From NCBI GenBank assembly GCA_023404345.1, contig JAEYCB010000042.1:1-64000 (forward strand): DNA of 64,000 nt, read 5' to 3'. Shown here one piece after another: positions 25,900 to 36,490 of the stretch; the first letter of the stretch is position 1, and the number at the start of each line of letters is the position of its first letter. The DNA is from Bacillota bacterium (GTDB lineage: Bacteria; Bacillota; Clostridia; Christensenellales; Aristaeellaceae). The notes under the pieces are model-generated. The model was not told where the DNA came from. It did not search any database and saw only the letters and a list, made by a program, of their open reading frames with translations. The translations under genes and the position numbers were made by a program.

Positions 25900-28800
25900 G
25901 TGCGCGGCGACCATGAAGAAAAGCAGGCGCTGGACCGCCAGACCGCCTACCTGACCTTTCTGCCCCCGATGGACGAGGGCTTTCATACGGGCTACCACAC
26001 CGCCCCTGGCATCGTGAGCGACCACAACCAACGCCCGCGCGAATGGCTGGAAAGTCTGGCCCGCTACCTGCAAACGCCAGGCATCGACGTGAGCTATTCC
26101 ATCCCCGACGTGCTCAGCGCCGAGCAGCAGCTGCGCCGCCTTTCGCGCCTGACGCCGGAGCGCGCCCTTGCCCATCCCTCGATGGCAGCCTGGCGAGGGG
26201 TGCTGGCCCTGCTGCTTCTGTGGGATACCTGGCCGCAGGACGGCGCGTGGCCCGCCTTGGAGCTGGTGCGCCTCTCGGACGGCGGCACGGCCTTCTCCGC
26301 CTCGGTGACCGCCGCGCTCTCCCCCGCCCGCGCCCCGGACGGGCTGTGGGCGTTCACGCTGCGCGGCGAGGGCATCCCCGCGCGGCCCGTCGCCCTTCTC
26401 TCCCGCGCCATGGCCGTGGTGCCCGCCGCCGACCCCGGCGACCTGAGCCCTCTGCTGCCGCCCTGCGTGACGTGGTATGACCGCGCGCAGCGCCGCTTCC
26501 TCGACCCCTGCGCATGCCTTTGCGAGCGCGACGCCGCGTTTTTGGCCGCGCGGCTTACGCTTTTGTGCCGCCTGAACGAGCAGCCCTCGCTGCGCAGCCT
26601 CCTCTACGATCCCGCAGCGGGCCTGTGCGGCGTGCTGCGCCCGTTTCTTACGGACATCTCCCGCGCGCGCGGCGCGTGGCGCGACCTGCTTTCGCGGGGC
26701 GACGCACAGGCGCTCGACGATCTCCGCACCCGGATTCTGGCCGCCCATACGCTGGCGGACACGCCCGCCGGGGTCCGGGAAGAAACGCTGCATCCGCAGG
26801 AGGCCGACCCCGCCGCCAACCCGCTTCTTCGCGTGGTGTTGGGCCCCGTGCCTCCCGCCGCGGAGGGCGGCGGCTGCGTCCTCTACTCGCTGGACGGCAC
26901 GGCCTTTGCCCGCCGGTCCGCCTTCTGTCTGGCCGAGCCCGCTCGCAGCCGCGGCGAAGCGGACGCGCTGGCGCGCCTGAAACGGGAGCTCGCCCTGCTG
27001 GAACAGCACGACGCGGGCTGGCGCGCGCGCGCCGCGGCGACGCTGCGGAAGCTGGCGGACGCCGGGCATCCCGGCCTGTGGCCGCGCCTTCCCGGCCTGC
27101 TCACGGCCTGGGCCGACGAGCTGGACCGCCGCCCCGAAGATGCGGGCTGTACCCTTGACCTCTCCTATCCGCTGGACGGCCGTCCCGCCGCCCTCTGCGC
27201 CCTGCTCCGGGACGCGCTTGGCATGGAGGACGCGGCGCTGGTGGAGCAGCCGCTTTCCGACGCGCTTCTCCTGCTGGACGGCCCGCCGCCCTTCGCGGAC
27301 GACGCGCTCCATACGGCCTGCCGCGTGGTGCTGGGCGCGCGCACCTGTTATGCCGTGCCCCCGCTCTCGCCCGGGCTGTGCGCCTTTCTGACGGACGCCG
27401 CCGACGCGGACGAATCCGGCGCGCCCCGGCTAGACCTCTCCGGCCTGCGCTTTCTGCCCGCTGCGGACGGCCGCTCCGTCGAGGCGTGCCTGCGGCTGCG
27501 CCGCCGTGTGCAGCGGGGCGAAACGGCGGCGGAAAGCGCCGTCACCTTCCGCCGCACCTATGTCCTGAGCGACGCGCTGCAAACCGGCGCGGCCTTTGTG
27601 CTGCCCGCCGGGGAGGCCCCCTACGTGGCCGTATGGCCCAATGTGCGCCTTTCGCCCGGCCTGTGGAAGCGCTATTTCGTCCATGCCCACCGCCCGCAGA
27701 GCGTGGAGGTATGGGCCCTGAGCGCCGGGGGCTGGACGCAGGGCGAGCTGCGCTCCGCCTCCGGCTTCGCATGGCGCAACACCTGCGTGGACCGCTTCCC
27801 GGCCTTTGTGGCGCTCCGGCGCGGCGCGCTCTCTCTGGGCGCGCTGCTCAACGACGCGTCCCGCCGCCTTTTGCGCCACGAGCCCGCCGCGGCCATCGCC
27901 ATCGATTTCGGCAGCATCTCCACCACCGTCATGCTCCGGCAGGACGGCCGCGTGCAGCCCGCGTCTCTGCCCGAATGCCTGCACCGCACGCTCCTTTCGC
28001 CCGTCCCGGACGACGGCGCCCGCCTGGCTGACGAATTTCTGCCCGATACGGTGCTTCTGCCCGGAAGCGCCGTCGAGGCCACCTATTACAGCGTGATGGA
28101 CATGTTCACCGACGTGCCGGAAGCCTGGCGCACGGTCCTGTGCGACGGGCACATCTACTACCGCCTCTCCCTGCCTGACCTGCTGGAAAAAAGCGCCTCC
28201 GCCCTGTACTACGACCTTAAGTGGAGCGGCGAGGACTATGCGCTTCGCTGCCTTCGCCTGTTTCTCAAGCAAGCCATGCTTCAGGCGGCGCTTTCGGCGC
28301 GGCTGTGGGGGTCGTGCTCGGCGTCCTGGCGCGTGTCCATGCCCAACGCCATGCCGCCGAGCAAGCAGGAGGCCTATCTGGAAATGATGCGCGGCCTCGC
28401 GCGGGAGATATCCGCCGAATGCGGCCTGCCCCTGACCGGCGGCTGCCCGGCCGTGCTCTATGCCACGGAAAACCAGGCGGACGGCCTCTACTTCCTCTCC
28501 CGCAGCGAGGTGAGCGCGGGCAGCGGCTATCTCAACCTCGACATCGGCGGCAGCACGGCGGATCTCAGCCTGTGGCTGGGCGGCGCGGCGCATGCCGCCA
28601 TCGAGTGCTCGCTCCTGCTGGGCTGCCGGGAGATGCTCTTTGACTCCCTGTGCGACTGGCACAGCGAGGATCTGGAGCGCGACTTTGCCTCCGGCTCCGA
28701 GGCGCTGCGGCAGGCCGTCGTCGGCGTCGTGTCCGCGTTCCGGCGCGAGGCGTCCACCACGCGGGAGCGGCTGAAATGCATGTTCCTGCTGGATGACCTG

Positions 28801-29460
28801 CTCGCCGCCTACGCCGGGGACATCCGGGAGGCCATGGCCGCCGCCCGTTCCCTGGGCGGCATCACCCACTTTGAAAGCCTGCTGCTGCTTCACATCGGCT
28901 ACCTGTTTTATCTCTCGGGCGAGCTGATGCAGCGCGCCCATGCCGACGCGGACCTCTCCCCCCTGCTTCCGCAGCGCATGGCGCTGTGCGTGGCGGGCAA
29001 CGGCGGCCAGCTTGTCAAGGCCCTCACCGACGAACAGCTGACCCGCCTGTGCTCGCTGGCCATGACGCGCCTGGCCGCGGACCATCCCCTGCGCGTGCTG
29101 CTGCCGGTGCAGAGCCGCCACCCCAAGCAGGAGGTGGCGCGCGGCCTGCTGGCGCGGGACGACGCGCTCCAGAGCGCCGTCCATGGCGCGGACCGGTGGA
29201 ACGGCACCCGCCCCTACGGCGGACCGGAGCGCGAGGACCTTTTGAGCAGCTATCTGCCGCTGTTTTACCGCGTCTTTCCCCAGGCGGCGGAGCGCCTGAT
29301 GCCCCGGGCCTTCGAGGAGGCGGACGGCGTGCGTCTGACCCCCACCGCGCAAATGGAGCTGGACACCATCTTTGCAAACGAAAAGCCATGCACCCCGGAG
29401 GATGACATGGCCATGGCTGTGCGCTGCCTGAGCCAGCTCAAGCGCCTTTGGCGCCTGTAA
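25900..29460 (+). CDS. 1186-aa protein with actin/Hsp70-like ATPase domain
   Basis: GTG start at 25900, seven bases after GGAAGGAGGG. Residues 1 to about 650 are Ala/Leu/Asp/Arg-rich and match nothing I know. The rest holds an actin/Hsp70-type ATPase: phosphate-1 loop IAIDFGSISTTVMLR (DFG at 669-671), phosphate-2 loop LDIGGSTADLS (D881 to D888) and adenosine motif ALCVAGNGGQLV (from 1028). There is no J-protein or GrpE nearby. In size and layout it recalls SrfB-like proteins, which I cannot confirm here. Last gene of the operon; a GCGCC-TTT-GGCGC hairpin overlaps its final codons and the next gene is convergent. Confidence 0.8.
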   Translation: MRGDHEEKQALDRQTAYLTFLPPMDEGFHTGYHTAPGIVSDHNQRPREWLESLARYLQTPGIDVSYSIPDVLSAEQQLRRLSRLTPERALAHPSMAAWRGVLALLLLWDTWPQDGAWPALELVRLSDGGTAFSASVTAALSPARAPDGLWAFTLRGEGIPARPVALLSRAMAVVPAADPGDLSPLLPPCVTWYDRAQRRFLDPCACLCERDAAFLAARLTLLCRLNEQPSLRSLLYDPAAGLCGVLRPFLTDISRARGAWRDLLSRGDAQALDDLRTRILAAHTLADTPAGVREETLHPQEADPAANPLLRVVLGPVPPAAEGGGCVLYSLDGTAFARRSAFCLAEPARSRGEADALARLKRELALLEQHDAGWRARAAATLRKLADAGHPGLWPRLPGLLTAWADELDRRPEDAGCTLDLSYPLDGRPAALCALLRDALGMEDAALVEQPLSDALLLLDGPPPFADDALHTACRVVLGARTCYAVPPLSPGLCAFLTDAADADESGAPRLDLSGLRFLPAADGRSVEACLRLRRRVQRGETAAESAVTFRRTYVLSDALQTGAAFVLPAGEAPYVAVWPNVRLSPGLWKRYFVHAHRPQSVEVWALSAGGWTQGELRSASGFAWRNTCVDRFPAFVALRRGALSLGALLNDASRRLLRHEPAAAIAIDFGSISTTVMLRQDGRVQPASLPECLHRTLLSPVPDDGARLADEFLPDTVLLPGSAVEATYYSVMDMFTDVPEAWRTVLCDGHIYYRLSLPDLLEKSASALYYDLKWSGEDYALRCLRLFLKQAMLQAALSARLWGSCSASWRVSMPNAMPPSKQEAYLEMMRGLAREISAECGLPLTGGCPAVLYATENQADGLYFLSRSEVSAGSGYLNLDIGGSTADLSLWLGGAAHAAIECSLLLGCREMLFDSLCDWHSEDLERDFASGSEALRQAVVGVVSAFRREASTTRERLKCMFLLDDLLAAYAGDIREAMAAARSLGGITHFESLLLLHIGYLFYLSGELMQRAHADADLSPLLPQRMALCVAGNGGQLVKALTDEQLTRLCSLAMTRLAADHPLRVLLPVQSRHPKQEVARGLLARDDALQSAVHGADRWNGTRPYGGPEREDLLSSYLPLFYRVFPQAAERLMPRAFEEADGVRLTPTAQMELDTIFANEKPCTPEDDMAMAVRCLSQLKRLWRL

Positions 29461-29465
29461 GGGGC

Positions 29466-29891
29466 TCAGAGATAGGCTTTCATGCGCTCCACATTCTGCT
29501 CCTGCGTATCCAGCAGGCGCTCGCCCAGCCTGCGCGCGTCGCCGTCGTCGCCCTGATAGTCGTTCAGATGGCGGATGGTCTTGACAATGCCCATGGTGGT
29601 GCCCTGAATCATCATTTCCGCGATCTTTCCGCGCGAATCGTCCATGGCCAGCTGGCCCTTGCTCATCCATTCGGCGGATACGCGCGCCATGGTTCCCACG
29701 CCCGCGGGCGTATCGCCCCGCTGGCGGATATACCCGTCCGCCTCGTCCCGGATGGCCTGATATTCCTGCCGCTCGCGCCTGAGCTCCTCGCGCAGGCGCT
29801 TTTCGGCGTGCTCCTCCACCGTGTCAATCCCCTGACAGCCCATGTCTGCCGTCTTGTAAATGTACTGGAACAGCTCCATTTCGGGTAGCAT
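29466..29891 (-). CDS. Small helical protein of unknown function
   Basis: The 141-aa protein is almost wholly helical and charged. ATG 29891 (MLPEMELFQY) is eight bases from GGAGG. It resembles uncharacterised clostridial proteins of about 140-150 aa sharing YKTADMGCQGID and KIAEMMIQGTTMGI, possibly a ferritin-like four-helix bundle, but metal ligands are not obvious. No signal or membrane segment. It follows a flavin reductase gene by 42 nt on the same strand. Function unknown. Confidence 0.7.
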   Translation of the reverse strand: MLPEMELFQYIYKTADMGCQGIDTVEEHAEKRLREELRRERQEYQAIRDEADGYIRQRGDTPAGVGTMARVSAEWMSKGQLAMDDSRGKIAEMMIQGTTMGIVKTIRHLNDYQGDDGDARRLGERLLDTQEQNVERMKAYL

Positions 29892-29933
29892 TTCCGTCAC
29901 CTCCGTAAACAGCATGCCCCCGATGCGCGCGCT

Positions 29934-30581
29934 TTAGTCCAGCCGTTTGATGTCCACCGTCGCAATGCCCGACTGCCCGGGCGCGCCGGTGAGCAGGTCC
30001 TGCGGCGCGGGCACCAGCAGCATGAAGCCGTCTTTGCCGTAGCGCCGGTCATACCCCCGTGCATAGGCTTCCTCGACCCACGCATGCCGCACCTGCCCCG
30101 TCACCATGGCGGTCTGTCCCGCGCCGGTCAGGTCTTTGGCCTCCGTGAGCGTGCATTCCAGACTTAGAAACGCCTGCGCAATCAGCGGCGCATGAATGGT
30201 CCGCGCCTCCTCCAGCGCAAAGCCCCCGGCCTCAAACTCATCCTCGTTCATGCCGTTTCGGTGGATGGTTTCCACCAGCCGGTCATAGCAGGCGATGGGC
30301 AGGAAGTTGAGAGCGAAGCACTTCTCCCGCAGGATGTTGGCATAGGTGTGAGTGTGCTGGTAGAGGTTGCCCATCACGGCGAAAAAGGCGGTCCTGTCTC
30401 CGTGAAAGCAGCTCCACGCGTGAAAGCATACGTTGGGCAACCCGTTTTCCTTCCATGTAGTGATGACAAAGAGCGGCGAGGGGATGCCCGCCGTCGTCTC
30501 AAAGTGAGAAAACAGCTCGAATTCCTCCGGATACGCGGGCCGGAAATGCTCGGGGAAAGCCTCGGAGATCTCAATTTTCAT
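29934..30581 (-). CDS. Flavin reductase-like FMN-binding protein
   Basis: A 215-aa split-barrel flavoprotein of the flavin-reductase-like family. The N-terminal LFVITTWKENGLPNVCFHAW and the SLECTL stretch fit the flavin-binding barrel. ATG 30581 follows GAGGAGGTG. Such clostridial proteins are often annotated flavin reductase or FMN-binding; the electron partner is unknown. The frame stays open upstream into the repeat region, but the ribosome site fixes the start. Confidence 0.8.
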   Translation of the reverse strand: MKIEISEAFPEHFRPAYPEEFELFSHFETTAGIPSPLFVITTWKENGLPNVCFHAWSCFHGDRTAFFAVMGNLYQHTHTYANILREKCFALNFLPIACYDRLVETIHRNGMNEDEFEAGGFALEEARTIHAPLIAQAFLSLECTLTEAKDLTGAGQTAMVTGQVRHAWVEEAYARGYDRRYGKDGFMLLVPAPQDLLTGAPGQSGIATVDIKRLD

Positions 30582-30610
30582 GGCCGCACCTCCTCTTTGC
30601 GCGGTTGAAA

Positions 30611-30645
30611 CGGAGCCGGAAAGGCACACGCCCTCCCGGCCCCGC
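30611..30645 (+). repeat. 35-bp direct repeat, copy 1
   Basis: The 35 bases here recur exactly at 30805-30839, in the same orientation, 194 bp apart. The copy lies just upstream of the flavin reductase gene. Flanking bases differ, so the repeat limits are sharp. Confidence 0.9.
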
Positions 30646-30703
30646 GGCAGCTTGTCGAAAAAGTCTGCCTGCGGCGGCCTTTTCCGCCAGATGCTTAAGA
30701 AAT

Positions 30704-30787
30704 GTTTGCGCCTAAAGGCGCAAACTCCCCGCCCGCCCGGCAAAGCCGGGCGATACGATTTCATTTGGAGGGCTGCGGCCCTCCAAA
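30704..30787. repeat. Array of three perfect hairpins in intergenic region
   Basis: Three perfect inverted repeats follow one another: 9-bp arms at 30704-30712/30717-30725, 8-bp arms at 30734-30741/30745-30752 and 10-bp arms at 30764-30773/30778-30787. None has a long T run, although the first could stop leftward transcription after glpK. The 30582-30846 interval holds this array and the two 35-bp repeats and no gene. Confidence 0.8.
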
Positions 30788-30804
30788 CCTCCCAAAATGG
30801 TATT

Positions 30805-30839
30805 CGGAGCCGGAAAGGCACACGCCCTCCCGGCCCCGC
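30805..30839 (+). repeat. 35-bp direct repeat, copy 2
   Basis: Exact second copy of 30611-30645, ending eight bases before the glpK stop codon. The two copies bracket the hairpin array. Confidence 0.9.
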
Positions 30840-30846
30840 TGTTTGT

Positions 30847-32330
<1,484 letters not shown>

Positions 32331-32343
<13 letters not shown>

Positions 32344-33833
32344 GGGTTCTCTCCCTCCGTTTGTGTAAAAAGTATTTCCTTACGCCGCGCCATTTCCTCC
32401 GCGCGGTCGATATAGACGCTCACATTGGTCACGTTGGGCGCGCGGCGGATGCGCAGCTCCCGGTCCGGCAGCACGCGCTTGCTGATGGCCCCCGCCCCCA
32501 TGGCAATGATGGAGGTGGTTTCCTCCATGATATCCACATTGTACAGGCACGCCGCGCCGGGGCGGGCGTAGCCCACGTTCTGCTGCTGTCCGGCCATATA
32601 TTTCTGCCGGTAGAGATAATAGGGAACAAGGCCCAGCGCCTCGGCAGTCTCCTCGCCCAGCCGCACCATCGCGGCGGCCACGGCGGGGTCCGGCAGGGGC
32701 GCGCGCTCCAGATTGAGCCGGCTGGACCGCTTGATGGCCAAAGTGTGCACGGTCAGGCTGTCGGGCGCGAGACGGCGCACCGCCTCCATCGTGCGGGCAA
32801 AGGCCGCCTCGTCCTCGCCGGGCAGGCCCGCGATCACGTCCATGTTGATGTCGTCAAATGCCAGCTCCCGCGCCAGCGCAAAGGCCTCACAGGTCTGGCG
32901 GGCCGTGTGGTCCCGGCCGATGAGGCGCAGGGTTTCGTCGTTCATGGTCTGGGGGTTGATGCTGATGCGGCCGATGCCCAGCCGCTTGAGCGCAAGCAGC
33001 TTGCCGCGGGTGATGGTGTCCGGGCGGCCCGCCTCCACGGTGTACTCCCGCGCGCCGGGAAAGCGCGTCATCACCTCGTCCATCAGCCGGGCGAAGTCCT
33101 CCTCGCCCAGCGCCGAGGGCGTGCCGCCGCCCACGTAGAGCGCGCGCAGCGAAAGCCCGCACCGCTCCATCAGCCCCGCGCCCTCCCGCATTTCCGAAAA
33201 AAGCGCCTCCAGATACGGGGCGATGCGTCCACCCCTGCCCACCGCCTCGCCCGGGAAGGAGCAGTAGGCGCAGCGCGTGCGGCAAAAGGGGATGGAGATA
33301 TATACGTCCGCCTGCATAGTGCAGGGCGCGGGCAGCTTTTGCTGCTCCCGCACGATGCGCGCAAGCAGCGCCGCCTTTTCGGGCGTCACGTCAAAGAACG
33401 TTTCCAGATACGTCCGGGCCTCCTCCATGGAGCGCCCTTCCTCCATGGCCTGACAGAGCAGCCGCGTGGGCCGGATGCCCGTGAGCGCGCCCCACGGGGG
33501 ATGCGCGCCCGTCAGCTCCCTCAGCAGGCGGTAGAGCGACAGCTTGCACAGGCGCTTGCGCACCCGCTTGAGGGCAACCGCGAAATGCTCGCCGTCCCCG
33601 CCGGGGGCGGCCTGCGGCAAAGCCTGCTCCAGCGCAAAGCTGCGGCCGCGCAGATGCATCACGCTCCGCGCCACGCCGCCGTGCTCCTGATAGTCATGGT
33701 GCAGCGGCTCGCCGTCGCCGGCATCGGGATTGACGTCAAAGGCTTCTACCTGAAAAAACAGCTTGAGCACGTCGCACAGGTCGTTGGCAAATCCCGCAAG
33801 CGGCGTGTACAGCGCGATGCGCACCTTCTCCAT
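32331..33833 (-). CDS. hemZ: HemZ-type radical SAM coproporphyrinogen dehydrogenase-like protein
   Basis: A 500-aa member of the oxygen-independent coproporphyrinogen oxidase group. The radical SAM cluster cysteines are C184, C188 and C191 in IPFCRTRCAYC, followed by YVGGGTPSALGEED. The 170-residue N-terminal extension and the position after an MBL-fold gene in the relA-dtd block point to HemZ rather than HemN or HemW. The biochemical role of HemZ is less sure than its family. It starts three bases after the MBL gene stop. Confidence 0.88.
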
Positions 33834-33836
33834 GCT

Positions 33837-34451
33837 TCAGCCCTCCACGGGGTCGCGGCCCACCGTGCCCGCTTCCTCGTGCCCCGGATAGGCAACCTGC
33901 CGGGGCGTGAGATGAAACAGCGCGCGCAGCGATTCCTTGAGGTCATGGAAGCTGCCGTCCGCAAAGTCGGTCCGGCCATAGCCGTGGGCAAACAGCGTGT
34001 CGCCCGTCAAAACGCCCTGCCCGTCGGGCAGCAGGTAGCACACGCTGCCCGCGCTGTGCCCCGGCGTATGCAGCACGCGGATCTCCATGCCGGCAAGGGA
34101 GAGCGTCTCCCCGCCCCGAAGCGCAATGGGACGCGTGGAAACCGTCACGTCGTAGCCGAACTGGCGGGCCACGTTCTTCATGCTGTCGGTGAGCTTGGGC
34201 ACATCCGCCTCATGCACATGGAGCGGGATGCCGAAATGGCCGCACACCGCGTCCACCGCGCCGATATGGTCCCAGTGCGCGTGCGTGAGCAGCACGGCGA
34301 CGGGCTTGTACGCCTGCGCCGCCCGGATGATGCACTCCCCCTCCGCGCCGGGGTCTACGATGAGACACTCCCGCGTTTCAGCGTTCACCACCAGATAGCA
34401 ATTTACCTGAAAATCCCCCACGGGCAGGCATTTCACATCAATCTTAGGCAT
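33837..34451 (-). CDS. MBL-fold metallohydrolase, glyoxalase II-like
   Basis: The 204-aa protein has the metal motif THAHWDHIGA, then HTPGHSAGSVCY and LTGDTLFAHGYGRTD, the standard set for glyoxalase II-like hydrolases. It has no C-terminal extension. Proteins of this kind regularly sit between dtd and hemZ in clostridia; the substrate is unknown, with hydroxyacylglutathione-type thioesters the usual guess. ATG 34451. Confidence 0.88.
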   Translation of the reverse strand: MPKIDVKCLPVGDFQVNCYLVVNAETRECLIVDPGAEGECIIRAAQAYKPVAVLLTHAHWDHIGAVDAVCGHFGIPLHVHEADVPKLTDSMKNVARQFGYDVTVSTRPIALRGGETLSLAGMEIRVLHTPGHSAGSVCYLLPDGQGVLTGDTLFAHGYGRTDFADGSFHDLKESLRALFHLTPRQVAYPGHEEAGTVGRDPVEG

Positions 34452-34472
34452 ATCTTACCGCTCCCTGCATGT

Positions 34473-34922
34473 TCAAAACCGCCTGCGCGAATCCAGAAGG
34501 ATGGTCACGGGGCCGTCGTTGATCAGCGACACCTTCATATGCGCGCCGAACACGCCCGTCTCCACCCGAATGCCGCGCGCGCGCCACTCCGCCACCAGCC
34601 GCTCGTACATGGGGTCGGCCGTCTCCGGGCGCGCGGCAGCGATGAAGCTGGGCCTGCGTCCGCCCCGGGCGTCGCCCAGCAAGGTAAACTGACTCACCGC
34701 CAGCAGCTCGCCGCTCACGTCCGAAAGCGAGCGGTTCATCTTGCCCTGATCATCCTCAAAGACGCGCAGGTTGGGCACCTTGTCGGCGATATATTTGAAA
34801 TCGGCCTCGCCGTCGCCATCTTCCACGCCGATCAGCACCAGAAACCCCGCGCCGATCTGACCCCTGATTTCTCCCTCCACGCTCACGCTGGCACTCTCCA
34901 CCCGCTGGATGACTGCGCGCAT
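34473..34922 (-). CDS. dtd: D-aminoacyl-tRNA deacylase
   Basis: Removes D-amino acids, and glycine mischarged on tRNA-Ala, from tRNA. The 149-aa protein begins MRAVIQRVESASVSV and has the two active-site motifs SQFTLLGD and NDGPVT. Length and motifs are complete. In Firmicutes dtd usually follows relA directly; here a membrane protein gene lies between. Confidence 0.95.
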   Translation of the reverse strand: MRAVIQRVESASVSVEGEIRGQIGAGFLVLIGVEDGDGEADFKYIADKVPNLRVFEDDQGKMNRSLSDVSGELLAVSQFTLLGDARGGRRPSFIAAARPETADPMYERLVAEWRARGIRVETGVFGAHMKVSLINDGPVTILLDSRRRF

Positions 34923-34944
34923 AAGCCACTCCTTTCCCTCCGTG

Positions 34945-36464
34945 TCAGATCAACGTCCATAGCCAGCGGCCATAGCCGTCCTCCACGATCAGCTGATAGT
35001 TATTCTGCACATACTCAACGATACCGTTGGTCAGATCGCTCCGATAATCTTCAATATCTCCGCCGACTACCAACGCCTCAATCGTGCCTTGGGTGAGGAA
35101 CTGCTCAAAGGCAACCTCCTGCTCCGCACCAACGTTGTCAGCAGCAAAGCCCACGATGTTGTAGTATGGGTAAGCCGGCTGCAGGCCCGTATGCCAATAC
35201 CAACTGGGACTTACGCCAATGGTATAGACCGTCTCACACCCCTCCAGATAGGGCAGCAGCTCGCACTGGATTGCGTGCTCCTCCTCGGTTGCTTGCTGCG
35301 CCGCCTTCAGCTGCTGCGGCGCAAGGTCCTGTATTTCGGGTACGATGATGGCTGCCAGCAGACATACCGCAGCGGCGGCCTCCGGCCATTTCAGCCATGC
35401 TGCCCTGGCACCCAGCCACTCCAGCGCAGCACTTGCCCCCAGCACGCATGCTGCCAGCATGGTGCAGTAGCCCATGAGCAGGTGCTGTCTGAATCCAAGC
35501 GGCGACACAAATGCACATAGCAGATTGCCCACTGCCGTCAGGCTCATCCCAAGCCACAGGGGCTTTTCGCGCCTCATCCGCTCCGGGTCCTTCCGACAGG
35601 TGAGATAGCGCACCAGTACCGCGCCCAGCATCAGCAGCACCGGCTGCAGGCTCAGCCAGCCATAAGTGTCGTTTACAATCAGCCACCTGCGAATCTCCCA
35701 GAAGCCTACGTCTTTTGCGCTGGCTACATGCACGAAGTTGTTGATGATATATTCCTGAAACATTGCACCCAATGCCCCGACGGAGCACAGATAGGCTACA
35801 CAGGCGCCATCACCACCGCGGCGCCCGCTACATACCGCGCCACCTCGCGCCAGAAGCCCCTGCGCTCGTGCAGGACATACGCAAAGTAAATTAGCGTTAC
35901 CACGCACAACCCGATGCCGTCGCTGACCTTGATCAACGCCACAGCCGACGTACTCAGCCCCAGCGCGAACGCCCTTATGCCTTCGCCGCGCCGCTGCCCG
36001 GTAAAGGTATGCACCATCACTGCGAAACCCAGCAACATGAAGAAGTAGTCGAATCCCTCGCAGTAGCAGTGCTGCCCGCAGGTGTTCAGAAGCAGGTACA
36101 GCCCCGCCGCCACGCACAGGATATTGCCTCTCCCACCCGTGAGCCAGCGTGTCATGAGCATCATCAGCACGCAGTTACCCAGCAGAAACAGCGCTTCCAG
36201 CACATACACGCCCACCGTGCCCTCCACGGCCATCTGTGGGAGCGCCATCATCAGGAAGAACAGCGGTCCCTTGTTTTCGATAATGTCGACGTAGGGGATC
36301 AACCCCTCCGCGATACCACGGCCCATGCACAGAAAGATGGCGCTGTCCGCGCCTGCGCTTCCATACAGGGGATGTGTGCAAGGAAACGCGGACAGGATCC
36401 AGAGCAGGGCAGTCGCCAGGCAGACAGCCTCGACGAGCAGATAGGCGCGCCGTTTCGTAAGCAT
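34945..36464 (-). pseudogene. Frameshifted GT-C-like membrane glycosyltransferase
   Basis: Two frames together encode about 505 aa of a multi-TM protein. Part 1 (35796-36464, 222 aa) starts MLTKRRAYLLVEAVC after AAAGGAGCG and has GADSAIFLCMGRGIAEGLIP and DIIENKGPLFFL, like the first outside loop of GT39-type enzymes. It stops at TAG right after VVMAPV. Part 2 continues in another frame from about 35806 (AYLCSVGALGAMFQEY) to the stop at 34945. Adding one G in the run around 35798-35802 would restore the frame. It is either a recent pseudogene, a phase-variable gene or a sequencing error. Confidence 0.75.
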
Positions 36465-36490
36465 GTGCTTTCGCTCCTTTGTACGCTTTG

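Noticed and set aside
25231..29670. Two long leftward frames (693 and 746 aa) opposite the cytoskeletal operon
   Set aside because: They oppose proteins with clear nucleotide-binding motifs and ribosome sites, and have none themselves.
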